Below, piece by piece: positions 1 to 8,032 of a DNA stretch of 64,000 bases. The translations under genes were made by a program, and so were the position numbers. Origin of the DNA: Acidimicrobiia bacterium. Its GTDB lineage: Bacteria > Actinomycetota > Acidimicrobiia > Spongiisociales > ZC4RG35. Below the pieces are notes generated by a model. It was not told where the DNA came from. It saw nothing but the letters and a program-made list of their open reading frames with translations, and did no database searches. The DNA lies in assembly GCA_028284765.1 (NCBI GenBank), contig JANQRA010000005.1, positions 1 through 64,000 on the forward strand. The letters run 5' to 3'. Each line of letters opens with the position of its first letter. The first letter of the stretch is position 1.

Positions 1-2
1 CG

Positions 3-665
3 AATCCCGATCCTGCCGCAACCGTCGTCGCTTTGAGGGAGGCGCCGGAGGGGTTTGAGGTGCTTGTCGTAAAACGAAACTCCCGCGGCTTCTTCGGAAG
101 CCTCGTCGTGTTCCCTGGTGGACGCGTCGACGCCTTCGACATGAGCGAGGGTGAAACGGCCACGTCTGAGGCGGCCCATCGCCGAGCCGCCGTCCGCGAG
201 TTAGCCGAAGAAGCCGGCTTGGTGATCACAGACCGGGGAATCCGACCCGCCGTCGGCGTCAAAGGTCATGACTTCTATGAATGGCTCGCAAGCGAGAACA
301 TCGCGACAGACGCATCTTCGTTGGTGCTCATATCCAGATGGGTTACGCCGGAAGGCGCGCCACGGCGTTTCGATACCAGGTTCTATCTGCTGGCTTGTGA
401 CCAGACGCCGGATGTCGAAATCGATTCCGACGAGTTGGTCGACTTCCAATGGGTGACACCCGCCGAGGCCCTCCAGAGATACGAATCCGGAGATTGGCCC
501 ATGTGGCTCCCAACCATCGCTCACCTTCGTTGGCTCTCGAAGCGAAACTCGATTGCCGAGGCCATAGAGTCGGCGCAAGGAGCGGACGGCAGGACGTTGA
601 TCGAGCCAAAGCGTGTGGAAGATGGTTCGATAGTGCCCATCCACCTTCCAGCGGAGACGACGTGA
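3..665 (+). CDS. NUDIX hydrolase, 5'-truncated by the window edge
   Basis: NUDIX-fold hydrolase that would cleave a nucleoside-diphosphate-linked substrate, possibly a CoA-type ester. The Nudix box core RELAEEAGL is visible, but a long insert separates the leading Gly from it, as in NUDT19-like acyl-CoA diphosphatases rather than MutT. The frame stays open to the first bases of the window, and the residues before the TTG at 33 (PAATVVAL) read as the normal first strand of the fold. The true start is therefore outside the window and the TTG is probably not used. The stop overlaps the next gene's GTG by four bases, suggesting co-transcription with the metallo-hydrolase. The substrate cannot be decided from sequence. 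Confidence 0.85.
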   Translation, partial: NPDPAATVVALREAPEGFEVLVVKRNSRGFFGSLVVFPGGRVDAFDMSEGETATSEAAHRRAAVRELAEEAGLVITDRGIRPAVGVKGHDFYEWLASENIATDASSLVLISRWVTPEGAPRRFDTRFYLLACDQTPDVEIDSDELVDFQWVTPAEALQRYESGDWPMWLPTIAHLRWLSKRNSIAEAIESAQGADGRTLIEPKRVEDGSIVPIHLPAETT

Positions 666-1456
666 AGATCGATCGAGTTCTCGCCAACAACCCCGGCCCG
701 TATACGGGTCCCGGCACCAACACATGGGTAGTAGATGACGGGTCAGGGGCCGTCGGGATCATCGACCCGGGCCCGGTCGAGACCAAACACGTGAACGCCA
801 TCATGGACGTTGTGGGCAAACGGAAGGTGGATGCCGTGCTGGTCACACATACCCACATCGATCACGCGCCGCTTGCCAACCCCATGGCCCGTGACCTTGG
901 TGTTCCCGCCGTCGGCTATGCCCCGGGCCCCCACTTCCAGCCGGATATTCGCCTCCTTGATGGAGCAAGCTTCGACGTAGGAACGCTCCGGCTCGAGGTG
1001 GTGCACACGCCGGGGCATGCAGATGATCATCTCTGCTTTCGCGCCGGAAACGCCTTGTTCACGGGCGACCACATCATGGGTGGCTCGTCAGTAATGGTGG
1101 AAAAGATGGGTCCGTACCTCAAGTCGCTTGAAAGGCTGCGAGGGCGTGGCTTGGAGCGACTGCATCCCGGTCACGGAGAGGAAATGGACAGTCCTGACAA
1201 CGTCATCGACTGGTATCTCGAGCACCGAAGGCAGCGGCACGAGGAGATCTACCGGGCCATCTCAGCAGGGAACGACCGTGTGAGCGATGTGGTGGAGGTG
1301 GTCTATGCCGATGTTGACCGGAGTCTCCATCCACTTGCTGCGACGTCCGTCGAAGCTCACGTCACGTTGCTCAAGGATGAAGGGCGGATAGCCTTAGAGG
1401 GCGATCGGCTGATCGCACTCCCAGCCCCCCATGAAGAAGCTCCTTCGGACATTTAG
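662..1456 (+). CDS. Metallo-beta-lactamase-fold hydrolase, LACTB2-like
   Basis: Cytoplasmic MBL-fold enzyme. Zinc ligands are visible: the HTHIDH motif, the His of HTPGHADDH, the Asp of TGDH and the His of HPGHGEE. A C-terminal winged-helix-like tail of about 70 residues follows the fold, as in LACTB2-type nucleases/hydrolases. The chosen start is the GTG at 662 in GTGA overlap with the NUDIX stop. The frame is open further upstream to 449, but that part lies inside the NUDIX gene and has no family resemblance. Its last 26 bases overlap the start of the M23 peptidase gene. Ribonuclease versus thioesterase activity cannot be told apart here. Confidence 0.85.
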   Translation: MKIDRVLANNPGPYTGPGTNTWVVDDGSGAVGIIDPGPVETKHVNAIMDVVGKRKVDAVLVTHTHIDHAPLANPMARDLGVPAVGYAPGPHFQPDIRLLDGASFDVGTLRLEVVHTPGHADDHLCFRAGNALFTGDHIMGGSSVMVEKMGPYLKSLERLRGRGLERLHPGHGEEMDSPDNVIDWYLEHRRQRHEEIYRAISAGNDRVSDVVEVVYADVDRSLHPLAATSVEAHVTLLKDEGRIALEGDRLIALPAPHEEAPSDI

Positions 1457-2597
1457 CGGCCTCCTGATCGCAGCCCTCGCCATCCCGGTGGCGGCGCAGG
1501 TGACAGACGAGGACATCGACGCGGCTCGGCGCGAGGTCAATCGATTGGTCTCCGAGTCGTCAGAGTTGGGTGAGGCCGTCATCGAGGCGTACGGCCGCCA
1601 GCTAGATCTCGACCACGAGATCGAGAGTCTCAGTATCGCTATCGACCGCGCAGGTGTTCAGATCGCTGAGACCGAGGCCCGGTTGGCCGAATTGGCCGTC
1701 TCGCTTTACATGGGGTCGACCAGCGGGACGAACCTGTCGGTCCTCTTCTCAGCCACCGACGAGCAGTACCCCGCCAGTATGGAGTACCTGCGAGAGGTGA
1801 GTGGTGTTGACGAGGGTGTCGTCGATCAACTCGTCAACCTCAGGGGTGAGCTCGATCGCCAAACTCTCCGTCTCGGAGATGCCCTCGAAGAACAGACGAC
1901 ACTCACCGCCGAGCTCGAGAGCTTGGCTGTTGAGTTGCAAGAGGATCTCGTCGCAGCCCAGGTTGTGTACGACGAGCTTGTTGCCCAGCAGCAGCGTGAG
2001 GAAGAGGAGCGACGTCGACAGGAGGAGGAGCGGCGTCGAGCAGAAGAAGCCAGGCGTGCCGCGGAGGCGGCTGCGGCTGCAGCAACCACAACGACTGCGC
2101 CGAGCTCCACCGAGACCACTTCGGGCTCTGGAACGACGACGACAACCACTCCGGCCGCAACAACGACAACTTCGCCGCCTCCACCACCGTCGGGGGGTGG
2201 AGGGGCTTGCCCTGTCGCAGGGGCGGTGTCTTTCTCAGACACCTGGGGAGCACCCCGATCCGGTGGGCGGACACACAAGGGCGTCGACATGATCGCGGCA
2301 CGTGGAGTACCCATAGTTGCCATCTACTCCGGGCGGGTATCACGACTGTCCAACAGCGCTCTGGGTGGAAAGTCGGTCTACTTCATCTCGGATGCCGGTG
2401 ATCTCTACTACTACGCCCACCTCGACGGCTTCGGAGATATCTCGGCTGGCATGTCCGTCCCTGAGGGATATGTGCTCGGCTACAACGGCTCGACTGGTAA
2501 CGCTCCGTCGTGGCTGCCGCACCTGCACTTCGAGTACCACCCCAATCAGGCAGGCGCCGTCAATCCATACCCTTTGGTCAAGTCGATCTGCGGATAG
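1431..2597 (+). CDS. Secreted M23-family peptidoglycan peptidase with coiled coil
   Basis: Exported 388-residue protein. A signal peptide occupies about residues 1-23 (MKKLLRTFSG, then a hydrophobic stretch ending near AAQ). A coiled coil follows to about residue 200, ending in an Arg/Glu-rich helix, then a Thr/Pro/Ser-rich linker and a C-terminal LytM/M23 domain. Zinc/catalytic motifs HKGVDM, YYAHLDG and PHLHFEYH are present, so the enzyme should be an active metallo-endopeptidase, unlike degenerate EnvC-like activators. The architecture matches NlpD/EnvC/RipA-neighbour proteins working in septal wall remodelling. The start lies inside the end of the MBL gene and no strong ribosome-binding site is seen, so translation may be coupled. 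Confidence 0.9.
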   Translation: MKKLLRTFSGLLIAALAIPVAAQVTDEDIDAARREVNRLVSESSELGEAVIEAYGRQLDLDHEIESLSIAIDRAGVQIAETEARLAELAVSLYMGSTSGTNLSVLFSATDEQYPASMEYLREVSGVDEGVVDQLVNLRGELDRQTLRLGDALEEQTTLTAELESLAVELQEDLVAAQVVYDELVAQQQREEEERRRQEEERRRAEEARRAAEAAAAAATTTTAPSSTETTSGSGTTTTTTPAATTTTSPPPPPSGGGGACPVAGAVSFSDTWGAPRSGGRTHKGVDMIAARGVPIVAIYSGRVSRLSNSALGGKSVYFISDAGDLYYYAHLDGFGDISAGMSVPEGYVLGYNGSTGNAPSWLPHLHFEYHPNQAGAVNPYPLVKSICG

Positions 2598-2610
2598 GAC
2601 CAAATGAAAA

Positions 2611-2631
2611 CGAGGACCCGATGGGTCCTCG
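2611..2631 (+). terminator. Stem-loop after the M23 peptidase gene
   Basis: Perfect 9-bp inverted repeat (CGAGGACCC / GGGTCCTCG) with a 3-base loop, 14 bases after the stop codon. No T-run follows, so it is a Rho-independent terminator only in the loose high-GC actinobacterial sense. Confidence 0.6.
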
Positions 2632-2726
2632 TCCTCAGGGCCTCCCTAGCCCCAAACTCCCAGCGCTGGCCAGGTGCACGTTCTATGTGAATTGTCGTCA
2701 CGGAGAGTGATTGGTAAAGGATGGTT

Positions 2727-2753
2727 GACTAGTCACCCGGAGTGACTAGTCAC
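2727..2753. promoter_or_regulatory. Inverted/direct repeat upstream of the RDD gene, candidate operator
   Basis: GACTAGTCAC at 2727-2736 is followed by CCGGA and its exact complement GTGACTAGTC at 2742-2751. The same ten bases recur directly at 2744-2753, so the site is both a 10-5-10 inverted repeat and a 17-bp direct repeat. A TTGACT hexamer (2725-2730) overlaps its left edge. The position, about 80 bases before the RDD start, suits an operator for a dimeric regulator. The regulator is unknown. Confidence 0.5.
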
Positions 2754-2834
2754 TTGCTGTGGAAACGGCTTATCCCGACACGAGCGAGTCGTAGCTTCTA
2801 GGGTCGCCCCAGCCTCGATCTAGGAGACCACGCG

Positions 2835-3320
2835 TTGAGCACACCCGAACCCCCAAGCGACCAGCCTGTCCCAGCCCCCTCCCATCCGACGCCACTGGCC
2901 GACTGGGGAACTCGAGCCGTGGGCCTTCTCATCGACTGGATTCCAATCATTCTCCTCAACGTTCTCACGTTCTGGTCGTCGGCTCTACGCAACCTCGCAG
3001 GTCTCATCGGGATTCTCTATGTCGCTTACCTGGGATACATGGAAGGCATGACGGGACAGACACCCGGCAAGGCAGTCATGGGGACCCGCCTGGTGGATCA
3101 ACAGGGGTCAGTTCTCGGGACTGGTGCCGGTATAGGACGGAAGTTCGTCCACATCCTCGACAGTCTGGTTTGCCTGCTCGGGTGGTTCCTACCGATCGTC
3201 GACGACAAGCGTCAGACCATCGCGGACAAGGTCATGACCAGCTACGTGGTCGAAGGAGTGGAGAAGAAGCCCTTCGCAGTCGACCTGTGGATGCCTCCGA
3301 GCGATACTCCGGCCGCCTAG
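2835..3320 (+). CDS. RDD-family membrane protein
   Basis: 161-residue integral membrane protein of the RDD family, whose role is poorly known (some members affect ion or osmotic tolerance). A proline-rich cytoplasmic N-terminus (about 25 residues) precedes the RDD core with its conserved Arg in WGTRAVGLLIDW. Two to three hydrophobic segments follow, then the family's TPGKAVMGTRLVD block. TTG is used as start, with AGGAG about eight bases upstream. The preceding gap of some 230 bases carries a terminator-like hairpin and a palindromic repeat, so this is probably its own transcription unit. It converges on the Mrp gene and both stop codons lie in one shared CTAG. Confidence 0.8.
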   Translation: MSTPEPPSDQPVPAPSHPTPLADWGTRAVGLLIDWIPIILLNVLTFWSSALRNLAGLIGILYVAYLGYMEGMTGQTPGKAVMGTRLVDQQGSVLGTGAGIGRKFVHILDSLVCLLGWFLPIVDDKRQTIADKVMTSYVVEGVEKKPFAVDLWMPPSDTPAA

Positions 3321-4435
3321 GCCGCCCCGGCCTCCAGGTCGGCAATCAACTTGGCAATTCGTCCAGTACATGTTTCGAGGTCGGCCGGCGGGATCAAGAT
3401 CGCGATCTGATCCACTGCCTCCCTTAGAGCAGCACCCGCTTGGGAGCTTGAGTCGGTAATGGCTGGAACACCGGTGTCGCCACCGCTCACGATCGAGTGA
3501 TCGAGCGGGATCGAGCCAATAAACGGAACGCCGAGTTCCTCGGCGAGCTCGGTACCGCCTCCCGAGCCGAAGACCTCGCCTGACATGTTCTCGACGACGC
3601 CGATGACAGGCATGTGTGATCGACGGGCCATGTCGGCCACCCGGATGGCGACTCTTTGAGCCGCGCTCTGCGGTGTCGTCACCACGACCATCTCAGCCTG
3701 GGGGAGCATCCTTGTGAGCGCCATTTGTACGTCTCCTGTTCCCGGCGGCATATCGAGGATCAGGTAATCGAGCTCGCCCCAGTTGACCTGCTTCAAGAAC
3801 TGCTCGAGTGCCTTGGAGAGCATCAGTCCGCGCCACATGAGCGCCGTCTCTTCCGATTCCACGATGAGGCCAGTGCTGACCACCTTCACACCGTGGGCCG
3901 TGGTCGGTTCGATCAGCTTGGTTTCGGCGTCGGCCTCGAGACGTCCGGTGGCTCCCATCATCCGGGGAATGGAGAAACCCCAGATATCCGCGTCGAGAAG
4001 TCCGACTTTGAATCCGAGGTTGGCGAGCCCGACGGCCACGTTGACTGACATCGAAGACTTGCCCACGCCACCTTTTCCGGACGCAATAGCGATGACCCTT
4101 GTCGTCGAAGACACCTGAGTCGGCTCTGCGTTGTCTCGGGCCTTCTGTCTGGCAACGGACATCAACTCAGACCGCTGCTTCTTCGTCATGGCGGTTGTTC
4201 GAATCACCACGTCCTCGACCCCAGGCACAGAAAGAACTCGACGCTTGGTGTCACCTTCGATCTGGCTGCGCAGAGGACACTCGGCGATAGTGAGCGCCAA
4301 CCCAACCTCGACCACGCCATCGTCGATAGTGACGTCCCGGATCATGCCGAGTTCGACCACGTTCCCACCCAACTCGGGGTCGTTGACACCCTCGAGCGTT
4401 TTCATGATCAGGTCATGTGTGACCGTGGCAGCCAT
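3317..4435 (-). CDS. mrp: Mrp/ApbC-type P-loop ATPase, Fe-S cluster carrier
   Basis: Cytosolic ATPase of the Mrp/ApbC/NBP35 group that carries or inserts iron-sulfur clusters. An N-terminal MIP18/DUF59 domain covers about residues 1-85. The deviant Walker A GKGGVGKS sits at 120-127, and ILDMPPGTGD is the second nucleotide motif. Many homologues place a cysteine pair after the VENMS motif; here VENMSGEVFGSGGG has none, so cluster binding must use other residues or the protein acts differently. It is divergent from the A-type Fe-S carrier gene at 4522, with under 90 bases between, which supports a shared Fe-S role. The start is the ATG at 4435. Confidence 0.9.
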   Translation of the reverse strand: MAATVTHDLIMKTLEGVNDPELGGNVVELGMIRDVTIDDGVVEVGLALTIAECPLRSQIEGDTKRRVLSVPGVEDVVIRTTAMTKKQRSELMSVARQKARDNAEPTQVSSTTRVIAIASGKGGVGKSSMSVNVAVGLANLGFKVGLLDADIWGFSIPRMMGATGRLEADAETKLIEPTTAHGVKVVSTGLIVESEETALMWRGLMLSKALEQFLKQVNWGELDYLILDMPPGTGDVQMALTRMLPQAEMVVVTTPQSAAQRVAIRVADMARRSHMPVIGVVENMSGEVFGSGGGTELAEELGVPFIGSIPLDHSIVSGGDTGVPAITDSSSQAGAALREAVDQIAILIPPADLETCTGRIAKLIADLEAGAA

Positions 4436-4471
4436 AGCGTCAGGATAATTTCCCCTACGGCCATAGTGGAA

Positions 4472-4498
4472 TTACATGCTTGCATCGGTGGTTAGAAT
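4472..4498 (+). promoter_or_regulatory. Candidate promoter of the A-type Fe-S carrier gene
   Basis: TAGAAT (4493-4498) is a good -10 hexamer and TTACAT (4472-4477) a weak -35 with a short 15-base spacer. Transcription would start about 15-20 bases before the ATG at 4522, leaving room for the AGGTAGGAG ribosome-binding site. The prediction rests mainly on the -10 box. Confidence 0.4.
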
Positions 4499-4521
4499 GG
4501 AGGAGACTCAGGTAGGAGCCA

Positions 4522-4884
4522 ATGACACAGATTCTTTCCATCAAGTCGTCCAAACCACAGAAGACCGTCAACCTGACTGACACGGCTGTCACCAAGGTGG
4601 CTGAGCTCATCGCGGAAGAGGGAGAGGCAGGTCTCGCCCTCCGCATGGCTGTGCGTCCCGGTGGTTGTTCCGGATTCTCCTATGAGATGTTCTTCGATTC
4701 CGAAGTCGACGATGCCGACATCGTCGAAGAGTTCGGTGATGTCAGGGTGGTCGTCGACTCTCAGAGCGCTGAGATGGTTCGAGGCGCAACCCTTGACTAC
4801 AAAGAGGGTCTGATGGGTGCTGGCTTCGCCATCGACAACCCCAACGTGACTCGTAGCTGCGGCTGCGGCAACTCCTTCAGCTAG
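4522..4884 (+). CDS. A-type iron-sulfur carrier protein (ErpA/IscA/HesB family)
   Basis: 120-residue carrier that accepts Fe-S clusters from the scaffold and delivers them to apo-enzymes. The three invariant cysteines are present: Cys49 in GGCSGF, and Cys113 and Cys115 in CGCGNSF near the C-terminus. Length is normal for the family apart from about 15 extra N-terminal residues. The ATG at 4522 has an AGGAG-type ribosome-binding site. It stands alone rather than in a suf or isc operon, but faces the Mrp ATPase gene across a short divergent promoter region. Confidence 0.92.
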   Translation: MTQILSIKSSKPQKTVNLTDTAVTKVAELIAEEGEAGLALRMAVRPGGCSGFSYEMFFDSEVDDADIVEEFGDVRVVVDSQSAEMVRGATLDYKEGLMGAGFAIDNPNVTRSCGCGNSFS

Positions 4885-4912
4885 ACCTCCCAAATCTCGG
4901 TACTCTCCGGGG

Positions 4913-5293
4913 ATGCCCAAAAGTGTTCCCGAAACTCCATCCGCGCCTCAAGCGATGGGACCGTATTCGTTCGCTACGGAGGCCAACGGTCTCGTCTTTC
5001 TGTCCGGCCAGGTCGGACTGATTCCCGAAACCGGGGGTCGAGCCCCCGACGACGTGTCTGCTCAAACCCATCAGGCGATGTCGAACATCGGTGGGGTGCT
5101 GAGCGACCTTGGGCTGGGATACAAAGACATCGTGAAGACCACGATCTTCCTGGCTGACATGGACGACTATGCCGAGGTGAACGAGGTCTACGGGTCCTAC
5201 TTCGAGAGCGAGTTTCCGGCTCGGTCGGCAATCCAGGCCGGTGCCCTCCCAGGGGGATTCCTGGTCGAGATCGAAGTGATCGCCACACGATGA
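4913..5293 (+). CDS. RidA-family (YjgF/YER057c) enamine/imine deaminase
   Basis: 126-residue small protein, trimeric in its family. RidA enzymes hydrolyse reactive enamines/imines formed by PLP enzymes. The conserved Arg of FPARSAIQAGALPGG and the C-terminal Glu of VEIEVIA are present, as is the N-terminal AMGPYS motif, so it should be catalytically competent. Its stop overlaps the ATG of the aldehyde dehydrogenase by four bases (ATGA), indicating one mRNA. With an aminoadipate-semialdehyde-type dehydrogenase next door, a role in disposing of cyclic imines from lysine breakdown is plausible, but that is inference. Confidence 0.9.
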   Translation: MPKSVPETPSAPQAMGPYSFATEANGLVFLSGQVGLIPETGGRAPDDVSAQTHQAMSNIGGVLSDLGLGYKDIVKTTIFLADMDDYAEVNEVYGSYFESEFPARSAIQAGALPGGFLVEIEVIATR

Positions 5294-6804
5294 ACCAGCA
5301 AGAGATATTCGAAGCGCTGGGGATTGCCGAACAGAACAGTGGCGTATATGCAGGTGAGTGGCTGGAGGCCACCGGGGACACCATCGATGTGACCAATCCT
5401 GCGACCGGCGAAGTCATGGCCTCAGTGACGCTGGCGTCGCTCGACGACTACGAGAAAGTCGTTGAGTCCTCCGTTGAGACATTCGAACGTTGGCGCACGC
5501 TCCCTGCTCCGAAGCGGGGCGAGTACGTCCGTCTGTTGGGAAATGCCTTGCGGGAGAACATCGACACATTGGGCGCACTCGTCACCCTGGAGATGGGCAA
5601 GATCCATGCGGAGGGTGTCGGCGAAGTTCAGGAGATGGTCGACATCTGTGACTTCGCAGTTGGCCTGTCCCGTCAGCTCTACGGGAACACCATGGCCTCC
5701 GAGCGCCCGAATCACCGTATGTACGAGCATTGGCACCCGTTGGGCCCGGTGGGTGTGATCTCGGCGTTCAACTTCCCGGTTGCCGTTTGGTCGTGGAATT
5801 CGACAATCGCAGCTGTCTGTGGCGACACCGTGCTTTGGAAGCCTTCCGAGGCCACCCCACTCACCGCGATCGCTGTCACGAAGATTGCTCAGGGGGTCAT
5901 GGCTGGGTCCGGTTTCGAAGGTCTCTTCAACCTCGCAATCGGCGACGGCAAGACCATCGGAAACGCGATGAACTCCGACATCCGGCTCCCGCTCATTTCT
6001 GCGACCGGCTCATGTGACATGGGGCGGATAGTCGGGCCGGCAGTGGCTCAGCGAATGGGCCGGACGATCCTCGAGTTGGGCGGTAACAACGCAGTGATCG
6101 TTATGGATGACGCCGATCTGGACCTCGCGGTGCGGGCGGCCCTGTTCTCTGCCGTTGGCACCTCCGGTCAGCGATGCACAACCCTTCGGCGTCTTCTCGT
6201 TCATCGGGCTGTAGCGGACAAGGTGGTCAATCGTCTTGCTGAGGCCTACGGCCAGGTGACGATTGGGGACCCTCTGGATGCTTCGACCTTGATGGGGCCC
6301 GTGGTCTCGGAGCGAGCCATCGATCAGATGATGAACTCACTTGAGATCGCTCGGGAGCAGGGTGGAGAGATGGTGACCGGTGGCAACCGACTCGATCGTG
6401 ATGGCTACTTCGTTGAGCCGACCATCGTCAAAGTTCCGAAGTCTGCATCGATCACACAGGACGAAACGTTTGCGCCGATCCTCTGGGTGATTGAGTTCGA
6501 CACACTCGATGAGGCGATTGAGATCCAGAACGGCGTGACCCAGGGGTTGTCCTCAGCGATATTCACGGAGTCGATGAAGAACGCCGAGCGCTTCCTCTCT
6601 GCCGCTGGCTCTGACTGCGGCATCGCCAACGTGAACATCGGCACCTCCGGAGCCGAGATCGGCGGTGCGTTTGGTGGCGAGAAGGAGACCGGGGGCGGCC
6701 GTGAGGCCGGCTCGGACGCGTGGAAGGCGTACATGCGCCGTCAGACGACGACCATCAACTGGGGCGACGATCTGCCCTTGGCCCAGGGAATCGAGTTCGG
6801 TTAG
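5290..6804 (+). CDS. ALDH7-family aldehyde dehydrogenase (aminoadipate semialdehyde / piperideine-6-carboxylate dehydrogenase type)
   Basis: 504-residue NAD(P)-dependent aldehyde dehydrogenase. General base Glu262 is in LELGGNN and catalytic Cys296 in GQRCTT. The blocks VGEVQEMVDICDFAVGLSRQ, SAFNFPVAVW and SGAEIGGAFGGEK, and the C-terminal end PLAQGIEF, are those of ALDH7A1/antiquitin-type enzymes, which oxidise alpha-aminoadipic semialdehyde in lysine catabolism. The usual FTGS nucleotide-site motif reads SATGSC here, a small deviation. It follows RidA in ATGA overlap. The substrate could differ, but subfamily membership looks firm. Confidence 0.92.
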   Translation: MNQQEIFEALGIAEQNSGVYAGEWLEATGDTIDVTNPATGEVMASVTLASLDDYEKVVESSVETFERWRTLPAPKRGEYVRLLGNALRENIDTLGALVTLEMGKIHAEGVGEVQEMVDICDFAVGLSRQLYGNTMASERPNHRMYEHWHPLGPVGVISAFNFPVAVWSWNSTIAAVCGDTVLWKPSEATPLTAIAVTKIAQGVMAGSGFEGLFNLAIGDGKTIGNAMNSDIRLPLISATGSCDMGRIVGPAVAQRMGRTILELGGNNAVIVMDDADLDLAVRAALFSAVGTSGQRCTTLRRLLVHRAVADKVVNRLAEAYGQVTIGDPLDASTLMGPVVSERAIDQMMNSLEIAREQGGEMVTGGNRLDRDGYFVEPTIVKVPKSASITQDETFAPILWVIEFDTLDEAIEIQNGVTQGLSSAIFTESMKNAERFLSAAGSDCGIANVNIGTSGAEIGGAFGGEKETGGGREAGSDAWKAYMRRQTTTINWGDDLPLAQGIEFG

Positions 6805-6814
6805 TCCAGATCGG

Positions 6815-7966
6815 TTACGCGTGGCCTAATGCCGCGTCGAGCGCGGCGATCAGGTCTTCAGCGTCTTCCAGGCCGACTGACAGGCGCACCAACCCGTCGG
6901 TTATGCCAGCAGCGATTCGCTCGTCGCGAGGAACGGCGGCATGGGTCATGGTCACCGGGTGTGTGATCAGCGATTCAACTGAGCCGAGATTCTCCGCCAG
7001 AGTCCATAGTTCGATGTTGTCCATGAGTCGTTTCCCGGTTTCGACTCCACCCTTGACTTCGAAGCAGACCATCGCGCCGTAGCCGCTGGCTTGTTTGGAG
7101 GAGAGATCGTGTTGAGGGTGGTTCGCCAAACCGGGGTAGTTGACGTAGTCGACCTTGCTGTGCGTCTGTAGAAACTCGGCGACGGCCATCGCATTTGCCG
7201 ATTGTGCGTCCATCCGCACGGACAGGGTCTTGGTTCCCTGGAGCGTGAGCCAGGCGACCATCGGGGACATGACTAGCCCTGCCGAGATCCGCGCAAACGC
7301 GATCTTCTCCTGGAGCTCTTTGTTGTTGACGACCACCGCACCGCCGAGGGTGGCGTTGTGGCCGTCGAGGAACTTGGTCGTGGAGTGAACGATGACATCG
7401 ACCCCAAGTTCAAAAGGGCGCTGGAAGTAGGGAGTGAGGAAGGTGTTGTCCGTGACGTGGATCACGCCGTTGGCCTTGCAGATCTCAGACACGGCTGCGA
7501 TGTCGGTGACCTTGAGCGTTGGGTTGGCGGGGCTCTCGGTGAAGACGAGCTTGGTGTTGTCTTTGGTGGCGTTGGCGACCGCCTCTGTTTCTGAAGCGTC
7601 CACGAACGTGACATCCACGCCGAGCTTGGAGAGGAACTGGTCAGCGAACCGGTAGGTGCCGCCGTACACGACGTCGGCAACAACGATGTGGTCACCCGCC
7701 TCCAGCAGAGCGAGGAACACGGCCACGGTGGCAGCCATCCCGGATCCGTATGCGGTGGTATCCACCCCGCCTTCGAGTGCGGTGAGTTTCTGCTCGAAGG
7801 CCCGTACGGTCGGATTGCCGGCCCGGGAATACGAGTACCCCTTCCCCATGTAGGTGTCGACCGACTCCTGGACAAAGGTCGTGGACTGGTGGATCGGTGT
7901 GAGGATGGCCCCGGTGGTCGGATCCGGTGTCACACCCTCGTGTACCTGCTTCGTGCGAAATCCCAT
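6815..7966 (-). CDS. PLP-dependent trans-sulfuration enzyme (cystathionine gamma-synthase/lyase type)
   Basis: 383-residue enzyme of the Cys/Met-metabolism PLP family. Schiff-base Lys198 is in HSTTKFLDGH, the PLP-phosphate motif YGSGMAA is at about 73-79, and the YSRAGNPT motif is near 45-53. This family interconverts homoserine esters, cystathionine, cysteine and homocysteine. Sequence alone does not separate MetB (synthase) from MetC/CGL (lyase), so no symbol is given. It is read leftward, ends 10 bases from the ALDH gene stop and starts at an ATG. The 43-bp hairpin repeat at 7990-8032 lies just upstream. Confidence 0.9.
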   Translation of the reverse strand: MGFRTKQVHEGVTPDPTTGAILTPIHQSTTFVQESVDTYMGKGYSYSRAGNPTVRAFEQKLTALEGGVDTTAYGSGMAATVAVFLALLEAGDHIVVADVVYGGTYRFADQFLSKLGVDVTFVDASETEAVANATKDNTKLVFTESPANPTLKVTDIAAVSEICKANGVIHVTDNTFLTPYFQRPFELGVDVIVHSTTKFLDGHNATLGGAVVVNNKELQEKIAFARISAGLVMSPMVAWLTLQGTKTLSVRMDAQSANAMAVAEFLQTHSKVDYVNYPGLANHPQHDLSSKQASGYGAMVCFEVKGGVETGKRLMDNIELWTLAENLGSVESLITHPVTMTHAAVPRDERIAAGITDGLVRLSVGLEDAEDLIAALDAALGHA

Positions 7967-7989
7967 GCGCTGGATTGTGCCACCTTCCT

Positions 7990-8032
7990 GCGTGAGCAGA
8001 TAGTCCGCTGTGAGCGGCCTATCTGCTCACGC
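7990..8032. repeat. 43-bp palindromic repeat, copy 1
   Basis: Long hairpin: perfect 14-bp arms (GCGTGAGCAGATAG at 7990-8003, complement at 8019-8032) enclose a second 5-bp stem CCGCT/AGCGG with loop GTG, separated by one T/C mismatch. The stop codon of the DUF559 gene lies inside its right arm. It matches copy 2 at 8981-9023 in 37 of 43 positions by eye, in the same orientation. It could act as a bidirectional terminator or be a REP-like mobile palindrome. Confidence 0.85.

Noticed and set aside
449-661. Upstream extension of the metallo-hydrolase frame
   Set aside because: It lies wholly within the NUDIX gene and has no similarity to MBL-fold proteins; the GTG at 662 in GTGA overlap is the natural start.
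1826-2323. Long frames opposite the M23 peptidase linker
   Set aside because: They arise from the Thr/Pro/Ala repeats of the linker; the peptidase motifs are on the plus strand.
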